Positions 52,522 to 61,056 of a DNA stretch of 64,000 nt are shown here, in pieces. The stretch's first letter is position 1. Every line of letters starts with the position of its first letter. Position numbers and translations under genes: made by a program. This stretch comes from CAWUEX02 sp963921305 (GTDB lineage Bacteria; Pseudomonadota; Alphaproteobacteria; Rhodospirillales; Rhodospirillaceae): NCBI GenBank assembly GCA_963921305.4, contig CAWUEX030000002.1, positions 3,224,001 through 3,288,000 of the forward strand, in the 5' to 3' direction. The notes under the pieces are model-generated. The model saw only the letters and a program-made list of their open reading frames with translations. It was not told the origin of the DNA and ran no database searches.

Positions 52522-53172
52522 ATGTCAAACATGAATTGCCCGCATTGTGGCGTTCACATAAACCCACAAGATTTCTCTTCATATACTTGGGACAACAGAT
52601 TCAGAACTGATGTATCGATTTGCCCTTCCTGTAATCAAAATATATTGGTTGTGGCTCCAATAAAGAATGGATCAGGAAATAAGATTTCCGCGTCGCCGTT
52701 TGTGGCGTATCCCGCCGGAAGGTTAATCACAAAAGCGCCACAGGCCGTGCCAAAACACATCGGGCAGGATTACGAAGAAGCGCAGAAAGTCAGACCTGAC
52801 AGTCCCAAGGCTTCAGCCGCTCTTGCAAGGCGCGCCCTTCAAACAATATTACGCGAGCATGGTTACACGCAGTACAATCTGCTCGATCAAATTGATGCTG
52901 TTCTTGCAGAGAGTGATCCGAAAAAGGCGATCCCCTCAGGTCTGCGGGCGACAATTGATGCAGTTCGCAACTTCGGAAATTTCTCATCTCACCCGATCAC
53001 CGACAAGACGACATTGCAGGTTATCGATGTAGAACCAGATGAAGCTGGCTGGTGTATCGATATTATCGAGGCCATGTTCGATCATTATTATGTTGGCCCT
53101 GCACTGGCGGCGGAAAAGAAGGCCAAACTTGACGCTAAACTTAAGGCGGCGGGTAAGCCGCCAGCTAGGTAG
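52522..53172 (+). CDS. DUF4145 domain protein with N-terminal zinc ribbon
   Basis: A 216-aa protein. Cys6, Cys9, Cys34 and Cys37 (CPHCG and CPSC) form a zinc ribbon. From about residue 75 the sequence matches the DUF4145 pattern: DYEEAQKVRPDSPKASAALARRALQTIL, then LLDQIDAVLAESD and DAVRNFGNFSSHP. The last, an R-N-x-G-N-x-x-x-H stretch, is related to HEPN domains. DUF4145 proteins often accompany restriction or other defence genes, but no such partner is present here. The base composition is lower in GC than the flanks, suggesting acquisition. It lies directly before the duplicated proS segment. Confidence 0.72.
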   Translation: MSNMNCPHCGVHINPQDFSSYTWDNRFRTDVSICPSCNQNILVVAPIKNGSGNKISASPFVAYPAGRLITKAPQAVPKHIGQDYEEAQKVRPDSPKASAALARRALQTILREHGYTQYNLLDQIDAVLAESDPKKAIPSGLRATIDAVRNFGNFSSHPITDKTTLQVIDVEPDEAGWCIDIIEAMFDHYYVGPALAAEKKAKLDAKLKAAGKPPAR

Positions 53173-53175
53173 CGA

Positions 53176-53415
53176 GCCGATAGACACCCGCCCTGGCTTT
53201 GCCTAAATTGCGCGGCAGTATCTGTGTTCGCTTAGTTTTCTGAGGTTTTCATGCGCTTGTCCCGCGCTTTCGTGCCCACATTGAAGGAAACGCCATCCGA
53301 GGCGCAAATCGTCTCGCACCGCCTGATGTTGCGGGCCGGTCTGGTGCGCCAGCACGCCGCCGGAATTTACAACTGGCTGCCAATGGGAACGCGGGTGCTG
53401 CAGAACATCGAGCAG
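53176..53415 (+). pseudogene. duplicated 5' fragment of proS with its upstream region
   Basis: This 240-base segment matches 58402-58642, covering the upstream region and the first 55 codons of proS. I count about nine substitutions and one missing T. The coding part starts at ATG 53251, and all 55 residues are identical to ProS because every coding substitution is synonymous. After codon 55 the match stops abruptly and the frame runs into unrelated sequence with a stop at 53473. The fragment cannot encode an active synthetase; it lacks the ATP-binding and tRNA domains. Its promoter, if active, would transcribe the downstream remnant and possibly the kinase genes. Confidence 0.9.
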
Positions 53416-53549
53416 AGCGCGCTCTTTGGATCGCCGCTGGCCAGGCTCCCCATGGTGCGGTTCTCGATGAGCTAGGCGGGGAAGCACATGCGATCTACGA
53501 CGCCATTGCTGCAGGGAAGGCGGCGTTTGCGCGTGAGGCCGTTCAGTAG
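53415..53549 (+). pseudogene. 3' remnant of a dctP paralogue fused to the proS fragment
   Basis: In the frame beginning at 53415 the bases encode ERALWIAAGQAPHGAVLDEL followed by GGEAHAIYDAIAAGKAAF and a TAG at 53547. This aligns without gaps to the C-terminal part of the DctP protein at 51387 (ELAQWMAVGQAPHAAILDEL, then GGEAHAIYDAIFEGK). The DNA is only about 70% similar by eye, so it derives from a paralogue, not from a recent copy of that gene. The remnant lacks a start codon and everything upstream of its last 44 codons. Confidence 0.82.
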
Positions 53550-53867
53550 GTCGCTGGCGGTTATCGGCGACTCGTTAACTGGCGCTTTTCTTCCCTGGTT
53601 GATCAAGTCCTGACGCGTTGCTACCCATAATTGTGTATAACGTTTCTTTATGGCAGAAACCGCACACGTAATGGGGGAAAATATCCTTTTAGATTCAATA
53701 AAGTAGTGCAAATAGGTATCTAGAATATTGAAATTATTAGTAAAAATAAATTTTGAATCGAAAATGATTGCTGCGCCCATTCGAGCGGATTAGGTTCACA
53801 TATACAACCAAAAATAAGTTATTTGAGTACGGTTTATGGCCGGTTGCGCTTTAGGTGGGTATGCGTG
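53550..53867. other. 318-base AT-rich intergenic region upstream of the histidine kinase gene
   Basis: No gene is seen. Bases 53640-53820 are markedly AT-rich and contain several TATAAT-like elements (for example TGTATAAC at 53633-53640). It probably holds the promoter of the kinase/EAL operon. The contrast with flanking composition fits imported DNA. Confidence 0.4.
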
Positions 53868-56621
53868 ATGTCTGAACAAGCGTATGAGCCTGATGGCGGT
53901 GGGGCGCAAATTGTATCGGGTCTTTCTGGCCCGCAAAATATGGTCGGTGCGCAACTTCCGTCAGATGCTGTAGCTCAACTTCTCGCACAGGCTCCTTACG
54001 CGGTTGCCGTCCTCGACCGTGATCTGCGCTATCTGGCATGCAGTGAGAAGTTTAAGTCCGATTACAACCTTGTTGGCCAAGACCTTAAAGGGCGACATCA
54101 ATTTGATGTTTTTCCGGACATCTCGGACGACTGGAAAGACCGGCTGCAAAGATGCCTAGCGGGCGAACGCTTCGAAGGCCAAGAAACTTTCTATAAGGAC
54201 AACGAAGGATACGTCGAGTGGATTAAATCCACATTGGTGCCCTGGTACTCAAACAGCGACATTGCTGGGGTGATGTTGTTTACGGAGTTCGTAAGCAACG
54301 AAAAGCGACTCGCTGCAAAGCATGAGACAGATAAAAAGTTCCTCGGCGCTGTCCTCGACAATATTCACGATGCTGTTGTGGCTTGTGACGCGGCAGGACA
54401 GTTAACGGTATTCAATCAAGCTGCCCGTGATTTACACGGGTTGCCAGAGGAACCATTGCCCCCGGAGCAATGGGCGGCGCACTACGATCTCTTTGAGGCT
54501 GATGGTGTCACCCCGATGGGGATGCAGGATATTCCCCTGTTCCGTGCTTTGACGGACGGTGCCGCCTCGAAGACGGAGATGGTTGTAGCACCCAAAGGCC
54601 GGACGCCCCATAAGCTCATAGCCAACGGTGCGGCAATCATTGACGATGTGGGTGAAAAGCTTGGCGCCGTCGCGACAATGCATGACATCACTGAACAGGC
54701 GCTTGCCGAAGCGAAACTGAGAGAGAGCGAACAAGAACTCAAGGGGTTGTATAACCTTACACCCGTCATGCTCCATTCCGTAGATATGGATGGACGTCTT
54801 ATTCGAGTTGGCGATCACTGGATTAAGACGCTGGGTTACAACCGCGAAGAGGTTATCGGCCGGCATTTTTCCGACCTTCTGCCGCCGAAGTCCCGCGACT
54901 ATGTGCGCGACATCGTGCTGCCTCAGTTTCAAAACACTGGGCGGGTCGATGAAGCAGAGTTTCAGGTCAGGAAGAAGAACGGCGGGCTGATTGATATTCA
55001 GCTAGCTGCGTTTGTCAAAAGGGATGACGCGGGACAGCCAGAGTATTCCCTGACCGTTCTTACCGACATAATGAACCGCAAGCGGGCAGAGGAAGCGGTG
55101 CGCCTAAGCGCTCAGCAGTTCCGTGGCGTGTTTGAATCTTCGCCTCAGGGTTTGGCGATCATCTCTATCGACGGACAAGTTCTGTTATCCAATGCCGCAC
55201 TTTCCAAGATGTTGGGCTATCCGGAAGATGAGCTGCGCACATATAACATCGAACAACTTACGCACCCTAAGGATCAAAAAAGAGACTCGGATTGCCGAAA
55301 GAAGTTATTGGCCCGGGACATTGAGTCCTTCCAGCATGAAAACAAATATGTCCGCAAAGATGGCTCCACACTTTGGGCGCTTAGCAGTGTGTCGGCAGTC
55401 TGGAGCGACGAAGGTCGTCCTATACATTTAGTGGTTCAGGTTCTTGATCTCTCAGAGCGCAAGGTTGCGGAGGAGCGGCTTGCCCAATCCCACAAACTTG
55501 AGGCGATCGGACAGTTGACTGGCGGGCTCGCACACGACTTTAACAATTTGCTCGCCGTGATTTTGATTAGCCTTCAGTTGCTGGAACGCAGCCATAAGGA
55601 CGATCCGAAAACACTGGAGCGTGTCCGAAACGCGTTGGATGCGACTGAGCGCGGAGCAGAGCTGACCAGACGGTTGCTCGCATTCGCACGAAAACAGACG
55701 CTTGAGCAAAGTGTAATTCATATCGGTGCATTGTTGGAGGGAATGACACCATTGCTGCGTCGGGCGCTCGGCGGCTTAGTAGATCTAGAAATTCACGAAA
55801 AGGACGATTTGCCTGCGATCGAGGTCGACGCCAACCAACTTGAGACGTGCATCCTCAACTTGGCGATCAACTCTCGGGATGCGATGCCATCCGGCGGACG
55901 TTTGACGATTGAAACGAAGTTGTCAGTTTTGGATCAGGACTATGTGGTATGTCATCCTGATGTAAATCCCGGCACCTATGTTCAGGTTACGGTTAGCGAT
56001 TCAGGCACAGGAATTCCTGAAAATATTGTCGATCAGGTTTTTGAACCTTTCTTTACAACTAAAGAAGCGGGGCGTGGCACAGGCCTTGGTCTTAGCATGG
56101 TCTATGGCTTTGTCAGGCAATCGAAGGGTCATATCGAGATCTATAGCGAAGAGGGTGTGGGGACTTCAGTTAAGGTTTATCTTCCGGCTCAGGAAGGTGG
56201 ACCAGAAGAGAACGCTCTCCATTCGGCTGAACCGGCGGATTCGGATTTGGTCGGCTCCGAGCATATTCTTGTGGTCGAAGATGACCCCGACGTCAGGCGG
56301 AGCAGCGTTGAGCTGCTTGAAAGCTTTGGATATCGGGTCTGCGAAGCAGAGAGCGCCGATGAGGCGCTCAAGCGGCTGGGCAATGACCCCACCATTGAAT
56401 TGGTGTTCAGTGACATCATCATGCCGGGGGGCTTGAACGGTATAGAGCTCGGGCAACGGGCCAAAGACATGCGTTCAGACTTGCGTGTCTTACTAACTAC
56501 TGGGTTTGCGGAAGCAGCAATCGCACGCGGAAACGCGCAGACACACACCTTTGACATTCTAGGCAAACCCTATCGGCGCGAAGAAGTCGGCCGCAAGTTG
56601 CGAGAGGTGTTAGATGGCTAA
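53868..56621 (+). CDS. multi-PAS hybrid sensor histidine kinase with C-terminal receiver
   Basis: A 917-aa protein starting at ATG 53868 (AGGTGGGT upstream; an in-frame TTG further up is rejected). No membrane helix is visible, so it is likely cytoplasmic. Four PAS-type domains cover about residues 35-510 (AVLDRDLRYLACS, AVVACDAAGQLTVFN, VDMDGRLIRVGDHWIKTLGY, AIISIDGQVLLSNAALSKMLGY). The phospho-accepting His556 lies in GGLAHDFNN, the N box is NLAINSRDAMPSGG, and the G boxes are DSGTGIPE and GRGTGLGLSMVYGF. The receiver domain has its phosphorylated Asp at about 849 in FSDIIMPGG. The stop overlaps the next gene by eight bases. It should phosphorylate its own receiver and possibly the two downstream receiver proteins. 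Confidence 0.92.
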   Translation: MSEQAYEPDGGGAQIVSGLSGPQNMVGAQLPSDAVAQLLAQAPYAVAVLDRDLRYLACSEKFKSDYNLVGQDLKGRHQFDVFPDISDDWKDRLQRCLAGERFEGQETFYKDNEGYVEWIKSTLVPWYSNSDIAGVMLFTEFVSNEKRLAAKHETDKKFLGAVLDNIHDAVVACDAAGQLTVFNQAARDLHGLPEEPLPPEQWAAHYDLFEADGVTPMGMQDIPLFRALTDGAASKTEMVVAPKGRTPHKLIANGAAIIDDVGEKLGAVATMHDITEQALAEAKLRESEQELKGLYNLTPVMLHSVDMDGRLIRVGDHWIKTLGYNREEVIGRHFSDLLPPKSRDYVRDIVLPQFQNTGRVDEAEFQVRKKNGGLIDIQLAAFVKRDDAGQPEYSLTVLTDIMNRKRAEEAVRLSAQQFRGVFESSPQGLAIISIDGQVLLSNAALSKMLGYPEDELRTYNIEQLTHPKDQKRDSDCRKKLLARDIESFQHENKYVRKDGSTLWALSSVSAVWSDEGRPIHLVVQVLDLSERKVAEERLAQSHKLEAIGQLTGGLAHDFNNLLAVILISLQLLERSHKDDPKTLERVRNALDATERGAELTRRLLAFARKQTLEQSVIHIGALLEGMTPLLRRALGGLVDLEIHEKDDLPAIEVDANQLETCILNLAINSRDAMPSGGRLTIETKLSVLDQDYVVCHPDVNPGTYVQVTVSDSGTGIPENIVDQVFEPFFTTKEAGRGTGLGLSMVYGFVRQSKGHIEIYSEEGVGTSVKVYLPAQEGGPEENALHSAEPADSDLVGSEHILVVEDDPDVRRSSVELLESFGYRVCEAESADEALKRLGNDPTIELVFSDIIMPGGLNGIELGQRAKDMRSDLRVLLTTGFAEAAIARGNAQTHTFDILGKPYRREEVGRKLREVLDG

Positions 56622-57822
56622 ACAGACTTCAGAGAATAGGCTGCTTGCGATCGATGATGACCCAAAAATTCTCTCAGTCATAGAGGACGTTGCGAGCGGA
56701 CAGGGGTATGAAGTTTTGACAACTTCTGACCCGGACGAGTTTCGGCGTGTTCATGAGTCCTTCTCTCCGACTCTCATCGTGGTCGACCTTATCATGCCAG
56801 GCACGGATGGCATTGAGCTTCTCCGCTACCTCGCTGAGGCGAAGAGCTCGGCCAGGATTGTCGTATTGTCCGGTCTAGACACCAAAGTTCTCGCCACTGC
56901 TCGCCGCCTTGGCGCCAACCAAGGTTTACGGATGTTGCCGTCCTTAGCGAAGCCGGTATCGCTTGAGGACTTGGAAGAGCGCCTGAATGCGGCTTGGAAG
57001 GAGTCGCTGAACGTCACGAAGGAAGCTCTAGCGTCGGCTATCAAATGCGGCGAGATCGAAGCTTATTATCAGCCAAAAGTCACTTTACGCGAAGATGGAT
57101 CGCTTCCTATAGAAGGCGCGGAAGCGCTGGTGCGGTGGAATCATCCGGAGCGAGGATTGCTGAGTCCGGTATCATTCCTGTCTGTCGCTGAGAAAGTGGG
57201 GCTGATCGGTGATCTTACTGACAGTGTTCTGTGCAGCGCTTTCGAACAACTTAAGAAACTTCATGATGAAGGTTTTTCCATTGCCATTGCAGTAAACCTC
57301 GCTCCGCAGCTGCTCAATGACATTCGTCTTCCGGATAAGATTGTCGAGAGGCTGGGGAAGTTCGGGTCTCTAAGCCAAAATTTTACACTCGAAATTACGG
57401 AAAGCGCGGCGATGGAAGAAGGGGCCAATACGCTCGACATCCTGACGCGTTTTCGAGTGAAGCAAATCGGCTTGTCCATGGATGATTTTGGTACCGGTTA
57501 CTCATCTTTGGTTGAGCTATACCGCTTGCCGTTTAGCGAGCTAAAAATCGACCGGTCTTTTGTGACAGATATCGACGACAGTGAAGAGGCGCGTATTATC
57601 GTGCGTTCTTTGGTCGAGCTTGCCAATAATCTGGGATTAAGCACATGTGCTGAGGGTGTGGAAACGGAAAGCGCCCTTGAGTATTTGCGCTCGGTTGGGT
57701 GCGCCAAAGCGCAAGGATTCCTGATTAGCAAACCGTTGCCCGCTGACTTATTTATGGAATTTGTCGGCAGGTGGGAAGTGGGCCAGTCAGCAAAATCAGG
57801 AAGAGCGCTCCTCACAGGCTAG
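56614..57822 (+). CDS. response regulator with EAL domain (cyclic di-GMP phosphodiesterase)
   Basis: A 402-aa protein. The receiver domain covers residues 10-125, with the acidic pocket DDD at 14-16 and Asp58 in VVDLIMPG. The EAL domain is at about 140-390. Catalytic-site motifs appear intact: EAL at 170-172, Asn228 in VNLAPQ, Glu in LEITES (about 260), Asp290-Asp291 in DDFGTGYSSL, Lys in LKIDRSF, and EGVE near 350. It should therefore hydrolyse c-di-GMP to pGpG, with activity controlled by phosphorylation. Its start lies within the end of the kinase gene (eight-base overlap), so the kinase is the likely phosphodonor. The role in motility or biofilm control is inferred from the family. Confidence 0.92.
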   Translation: MAKQTSENRLLAIDDDPKILSVIEDVASGQGYEVLTTSDPDEFRRVHESFSPTLIVVDLIMPGTDGIELLRYLAEAKSSARIVVLSGLDTKVLATARRLGANQGLRMLPSLAKPVSLEDLEERLNAAWKESLNVTKEALASAIKCGEIEAYYQPKVTLREDGSLPIEGAEALVRWNHPERGLLSPVSFLSVAEKVGLIGDLTDSVLCSAFEQLKKLHDEGFSIAIAVNLAPQLLNDIRLPDKIVERLGKFGSLSQNFTLEITESAAMEEGANTLDILTRFRVKQIGLSMDDFGTGYSSLVELYRLPFSELKIDRSFVTDIDDSEEARIIVRSLVELANNLGLSTCAEGVETESALEYLRSVGCAKAQGFLISKPLPADLFMEFVGRWEVGQSAKSGRALLTG

Positions 57823-57826
57823 GGTA

Positions 57827-58282
57827 TTATTCTTTTGCCTGAATAACCTTAGTTACCGCAGCCACAAGCTTCTCTAAGCTAACAGGTTTCACTAGGAATC
57901 CGTTGACCTTCAACTTTAGAGCCCGTTCGACAATGGGTGCATCACCGTGCCCGGTGACAAAGATAACCGGCAGATCCGAACTCACTTCCGGCAACTCGGA
58001 CTGACGTATCGATTGCAGCAACTGCAATCCGTTGACCGGGGCCATTTTGCAGTCGGAAATGACGACATCGATGGCCTCAGGATTTGAAGTCAGGATTTCG
58101 CACGCTTGTTTGCCATTTGAGGCGGTTTTGACGTGCCGCGCTCTGCACGTGCGCAGGACATCTAAGATAATTGAAATGACAGCTGGTTCGTCATCCACCA
58201 CTAAAAAACCATAGGCTGAATAGTCCAGGGTGCGATCGCTCACCGAAGACGCCCAACCGAACTTTCCGCGCGTAGAGGTCAT
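57827..58282 (-). CDS. single-domain response regulator
   Basis: A 151-aa receiver-only protein. The acidic pair DDE is at about 30-32, the phosphorylated Asp77 is in VVISDCKMAPVNG, Thr110 is in FVTGHGD, and Lys132 is in FLVKPVS. The first 22 residues are a polar extension. It has no output domain, so it probably acts as a phosphate sink or shuttle, or by binding partners. It converges with the EAL gene, with four bases between stops, and its upstream region abuts the proS upstream repeat. Functional linkage with the kinase is inferred from position. Confidence 0.88.
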   Translation of the reverse strand: MTSTRGKFGWASSVSDRTLDYSAYGFLVVDDEPAVISIILDVLRTCRARHVKTASNGKQACEILTSNPEAIDVVISDCKMAPVNGLQLLQSIRQSELPEVSSDLPVIFVTGHGDAPIVERALKLKVNGFLVKPVSLEKLVAAVTKVIQAKE

Positions 58283-58401
58283 GGTACTAAGTTAAAGTGC
58301 CTGCGCCGTGGAAACGAAGTGCCGGGTGAACCCGGACATTATTCCTAAGTAGCATTCTTAGGCCAAATTCAAACACATGTTGAGCCAGATAAGGCTCGGT
58401 G

Positions 58402-58642
58402 GCCGATAGACACCCGCCTTGGCTTTGCCTAAATTGCGCGGCAGTCTCTGTGTTCGCTTAGTTTTCTGAGGTTTTTCATGCGCTTGTCCCGCGCTTTCGT
58501 GCCCACATTGAAGGAAACGCCCTCTGAGGCGCAAATCGTCTCGCACCGCCTGATGTTGCGGGCAGGTCTGGTGCGCCAGCACGCCGCCGGGATATACAAC
58601 TGGCTGCCGATGGGGACGCGGGTGCTGCAGAACATCGAGCAG
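58402..58642. repeat. proS upstream region and first 55 codons, matched by the copy at 53176-53415
   Basis: This is the 241-base right-hand member of a direct repeat pair separated by about 5.2 kb. The two copies bracket the dctP remnant, the kinase, the EAL gene and the receiver gene, and could recombine to delete that block. Confidence 0.9.
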
Positions 58643-59812
58643 ATCGTGCGCGAGGAGCAAAACGATGCCGGCGCGCAGGAAATCATCATGCCGACCATCC
58701 AGTCGGGGGACTTGTGGAAGGAAAGCGGCCGTTACGACGATTACGGCCCGGAGATGCTGCGCATCACCGACCGGCACGAGCGCGACATGCTGTATGGCCC
58801 CACCCACGAAGAGGTGGTGACCGATATTTTCCGCAACAACGTGAAGAGCTACAAAGACCTGCCGCTGAATCTGTACCAGATTCACTGGAAATTCCGCGAC
58901 GAAGTGCGGCCCCGGTTCGGCGTCATGCGTGGGCGCGAGTTTCTGATGAAGGATGCTTATTCTTTCGACCTCACCTACGAGGCGGCGCGGCATTCTTATA
59001 ATCAGATGTTTGTCGCCTATTTACGGACCTTCGCGCGGATGGGACTGAAAGCCATTCCCATGAAAGCCGATCCCGGTCCCATCGGCGGCGACATGAGCCA
59101 CGAATTCATCGTCTTGGCGGAGACAGGCGAGAGCGCGGTGTATTGTCACAAGGCGCTGTTGGAAAAGCCCGTTCCTTTGGTGGTGAATTACGCCGCAGAT
59201 TTGCAGCCCATTGTCGACGACTGGACCAGCGAATACGCCGCGACGGACGAGGAACATGACGAAGCCAAAGGCAAGGAACTCGGTGATGACCTGGTCTCGG
59301 CCCGGGGCATTGAAGTCGGGCACATCTTCCATTTCGGCCTGAAGTACTCCGAGCCCATGGGCGCGCAGGTGACGGCCCCGAGCGGTGAGATGATCACGCC
59401 GTTCATGGGCAGCTACGGCATCGGCGTGTCGCGTCTGGTGGGCGCGATCATTGAGGCCTGTCATGACGACGATGGCATCATCTGGCCGGACACGGTCGCG
59501 CCGTACCGGGTGGGCCTGATCAATCTCAAGGTCGGCGATGCCGATACCGATAAAGTGTGCGGTGACCTATACGCCAAGTTCGCAGAGATCGGCCTGACGA
59601 CCCTTTATGACGACCGTGAGGAGCGGGCCGGGGTGAAGTTCTCCAACATGGACCTGATCGGACTGCCCTGGCAGCTCATCGTCGGGCCCAAAGGCCTCAA
59701 AGACGGCCAGGTCGAACTCAAGCGCCGCGCCACGGGCGAACGGCAAAGCCTGAGTCTGGACAGCGTGCTGACCACGCTGACAAATCCCGACGCGCAGCCG
59801 GGTCTCGGCTGA
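58478..59812 (+). CDS. proS: prolyl-tRNA synthetase, short alphaproteobacterial type
   Basis: A 444-aa class II synthetase that charges tRNA-Pro. Motif 1 lies in GIYNWLPMGTRVLQNIEQ (about 39-56); motif 2 includes YQIHWKFRDEVRPRFGVMRGREFLMKDAYSFD (about 130-160); motif 3 is MGSYGIGVSRLVGAI near residue 315. The anticodon-binding domain is C-terminal. It lacks the roughly 180-residue editing insertion of the bacterial-type enzyme, as is normal in Alphaproteobacteria. The first 55 codons and upstream region are duplicated at 53176-53415. It overlaps lolC by one base. Confidence 0.96.
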   Translation: MRLSRAFVPTLKETPSEAQIVSHRLMLRAGLVRQHAAGIYNWLPMGTRVLQNIEQIVREEQNDAGAQEIIMPTIQSGDLWKESGRYDDYGPEMLRITDRHERDMLYGPTHEEVVTDIFRNNVKSYKDLPLNLYQIHWKFRDEVRPRFGVMRGREFLMKDAYSFDLTYEAARHSYNQMFVAYLRTFARMGLKAIPMKADPGPIGGDMSHEFIVLAETGESAVYCHKALLEKPVPLVVNYAADLQPIVDDWTSEYAATDEEHDEAKGKELGDDLVSARGIEVGHIFHFGLKYSEPMGAQVTAPSGEMITPFMGSYGIGVSRLVGAIIEACHDDDGIIWPDTVAPYRVGLINLKVGDADTDKVCGDLYAKFAEIGLTTLYDDREERAGVKFSNMDLIGLPWQLIVGPKGLKDGQVELKRRATGERQSLSLDSVLTTLTNPDAQPGLG

Positions 59813-61056
59813 TGTTTGGGCCTTTCGAACGCATGATGGCGGGGCGCTATTTGCGCGCCCGGCGTAAGGAAGGTTTCGTCTCGGTCATCGCCGGCTTTTC
59901 TCTCTTGGGCATTGGGCTGGGTGTGGCGACCTTGATCATCGTCATGGCGGTGATGAACGGCTACCGGCAAGACATCATGGCGCGTATTCTCGGTGTCAAC
60001 GGTCACATCGACGTGCAGGGCGTAGAGTTCTCCATCGCCGACTACGATCTGCGCGTGGGCGCCATCCAAGACGTACCCGGCGTGGTCATGGCCATGCCGC
60101 AGATCAACGGGCAGGTGATGGCGACAACGCAGGGGCTGACCTCTGGCGCTTTGGTGAGGGGGGTACGCGGGGAAGACATTGCCAAACGCAGCGTGGTCGC
60201 GGACAACATCGTCGATGGATCGCTGCCGGCATTTGCCCGCAGCGAAGGCGTGATGATCGGCGTACGCATGGCGGACCGCTTCCGGCTGGGCGTCGGTGAC
60301 CGGATCACACTGATTTCCCCGCGCGGCAATGTCACCGCGTTCGGTACGGCGCCACGGATGAAGGACTACCCCATCGCCGCAATTTTTGATGTGGGGATGA
60401 GCGATTTCGACTCCTCCGTCATCTTCATGCCACTGGATCTGGCGCAGACCTATTTCAAGTATCCGGGCAGTGTGACCGGTATTGAGATCCAAGTCGAAAA
60501 CCCGGATGAGGCGCGCAGGATCGCGCGGCAGGTGAGTGACGTCGCAGGACCCGGCGTGCGGGCGCTGTCTTGGGAACAAACTAACTCGACCTTCTTCAAC
60601 GCGCTTCAGGTCGAACGCAACGTCATGTTTCTGATCCTGACGCTGATTATCGTCGTCGCTGCGTTCAACATCATCTCCGGGCTGATCATGCTGGTGAAAG
60701 ACAAGGGACGGGACATTGCGATCCTGCGCACCATGGGTGCGACGCGCGGTATGGTTATGCGCGTGTTCTTTTTAGCGGGCGCCAGTGTTGGGGTGACGGG
60801 GACAATTCTGGGGCTGATCTTAGGCGTTCTGTTCTGTGAGAACATTGAGTACATCCGCCGTTTCCTCGAGCGCATGACGGGGACCGAACTGTTTTCAGCG
60901 GAGATCTATTTCCTCTCGACCATTCCCGCCGTGATGGATTGGGCTGAGGTCACATCAGTTGTGATTATGGCTTTGGGTTTGTCATTTGCCGCGACGTTGT
61001 ATCCCTCGTGGCGGGCGGCGCGGACGGATCCCGTTGAGGCGCTGCGCTATGAGTGA
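59812..61056 (+). CDS. lolC: lipoprotein-releasing ABC transporter permease (LolC/LolE family)
   Basis: A 414-aa inner-membrane protein that, with LolD, extracts outer-membrane lipoproteins from the inner membrane. Membrane helix 1 is at about 20-45 (GFSLLGIGLGVATLIIVMAVMNGY), a large periplasmic domain covers about 46-265, and three helices follow (about 268-295, 315-345, 375-400), as in the LolC/E and MacB fold. The segment DIAILRTMGATRGMVMRVFFLAG is the coupling-helix signature. Only one permease gene is present, as in most Alphaproteobacteria, where it is thought to act as a homodimer. It overlaps lolD by eight bases. Confidence 0.94.
   Translation: MFGPFERMMAGRYLRARRKEGFVSVIAGFSLLGIGLGVATLIIVMAVMNGYRQDIMARILGVNGHIDVQGVEFSIADYDLRVGAIQDVPGVVMAMPQINGQVMATTQGLTSGALVRGVRGEDIAKRSVVADNIVDGSLPAFARSEGVMIGVRMADRFRLGVGDRITLISPRGNVTAFGTAPRMKDYPIAAIFDVGMSDFDSSVIFMPLDLAQTYFKYPGSVTGIEIQVENPDEARRIARQVSDVAGPGVRALSWEQTNSTFFNALQVERNVMFLILTLIIVVAAFNIISGLIMLVKDKGRDIAILRTMGATRGMVMRVFFLAGASVGVTGTILGLILGVLFCENIEYIRRFLERMTGTELFSAEIYFLSTIPAVMDWAEVTSVVIMALGLSFAATLYPSWRAARTDPVEALRYE

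Noticed and set aside
53472..53780. Minus-strand reading frame of 102 codons beyond the dctP remnant
   Set aside because: It covers the remnant and the AT-rich gap, has no ribosome site and no recognisable motif; it is most likely chance.
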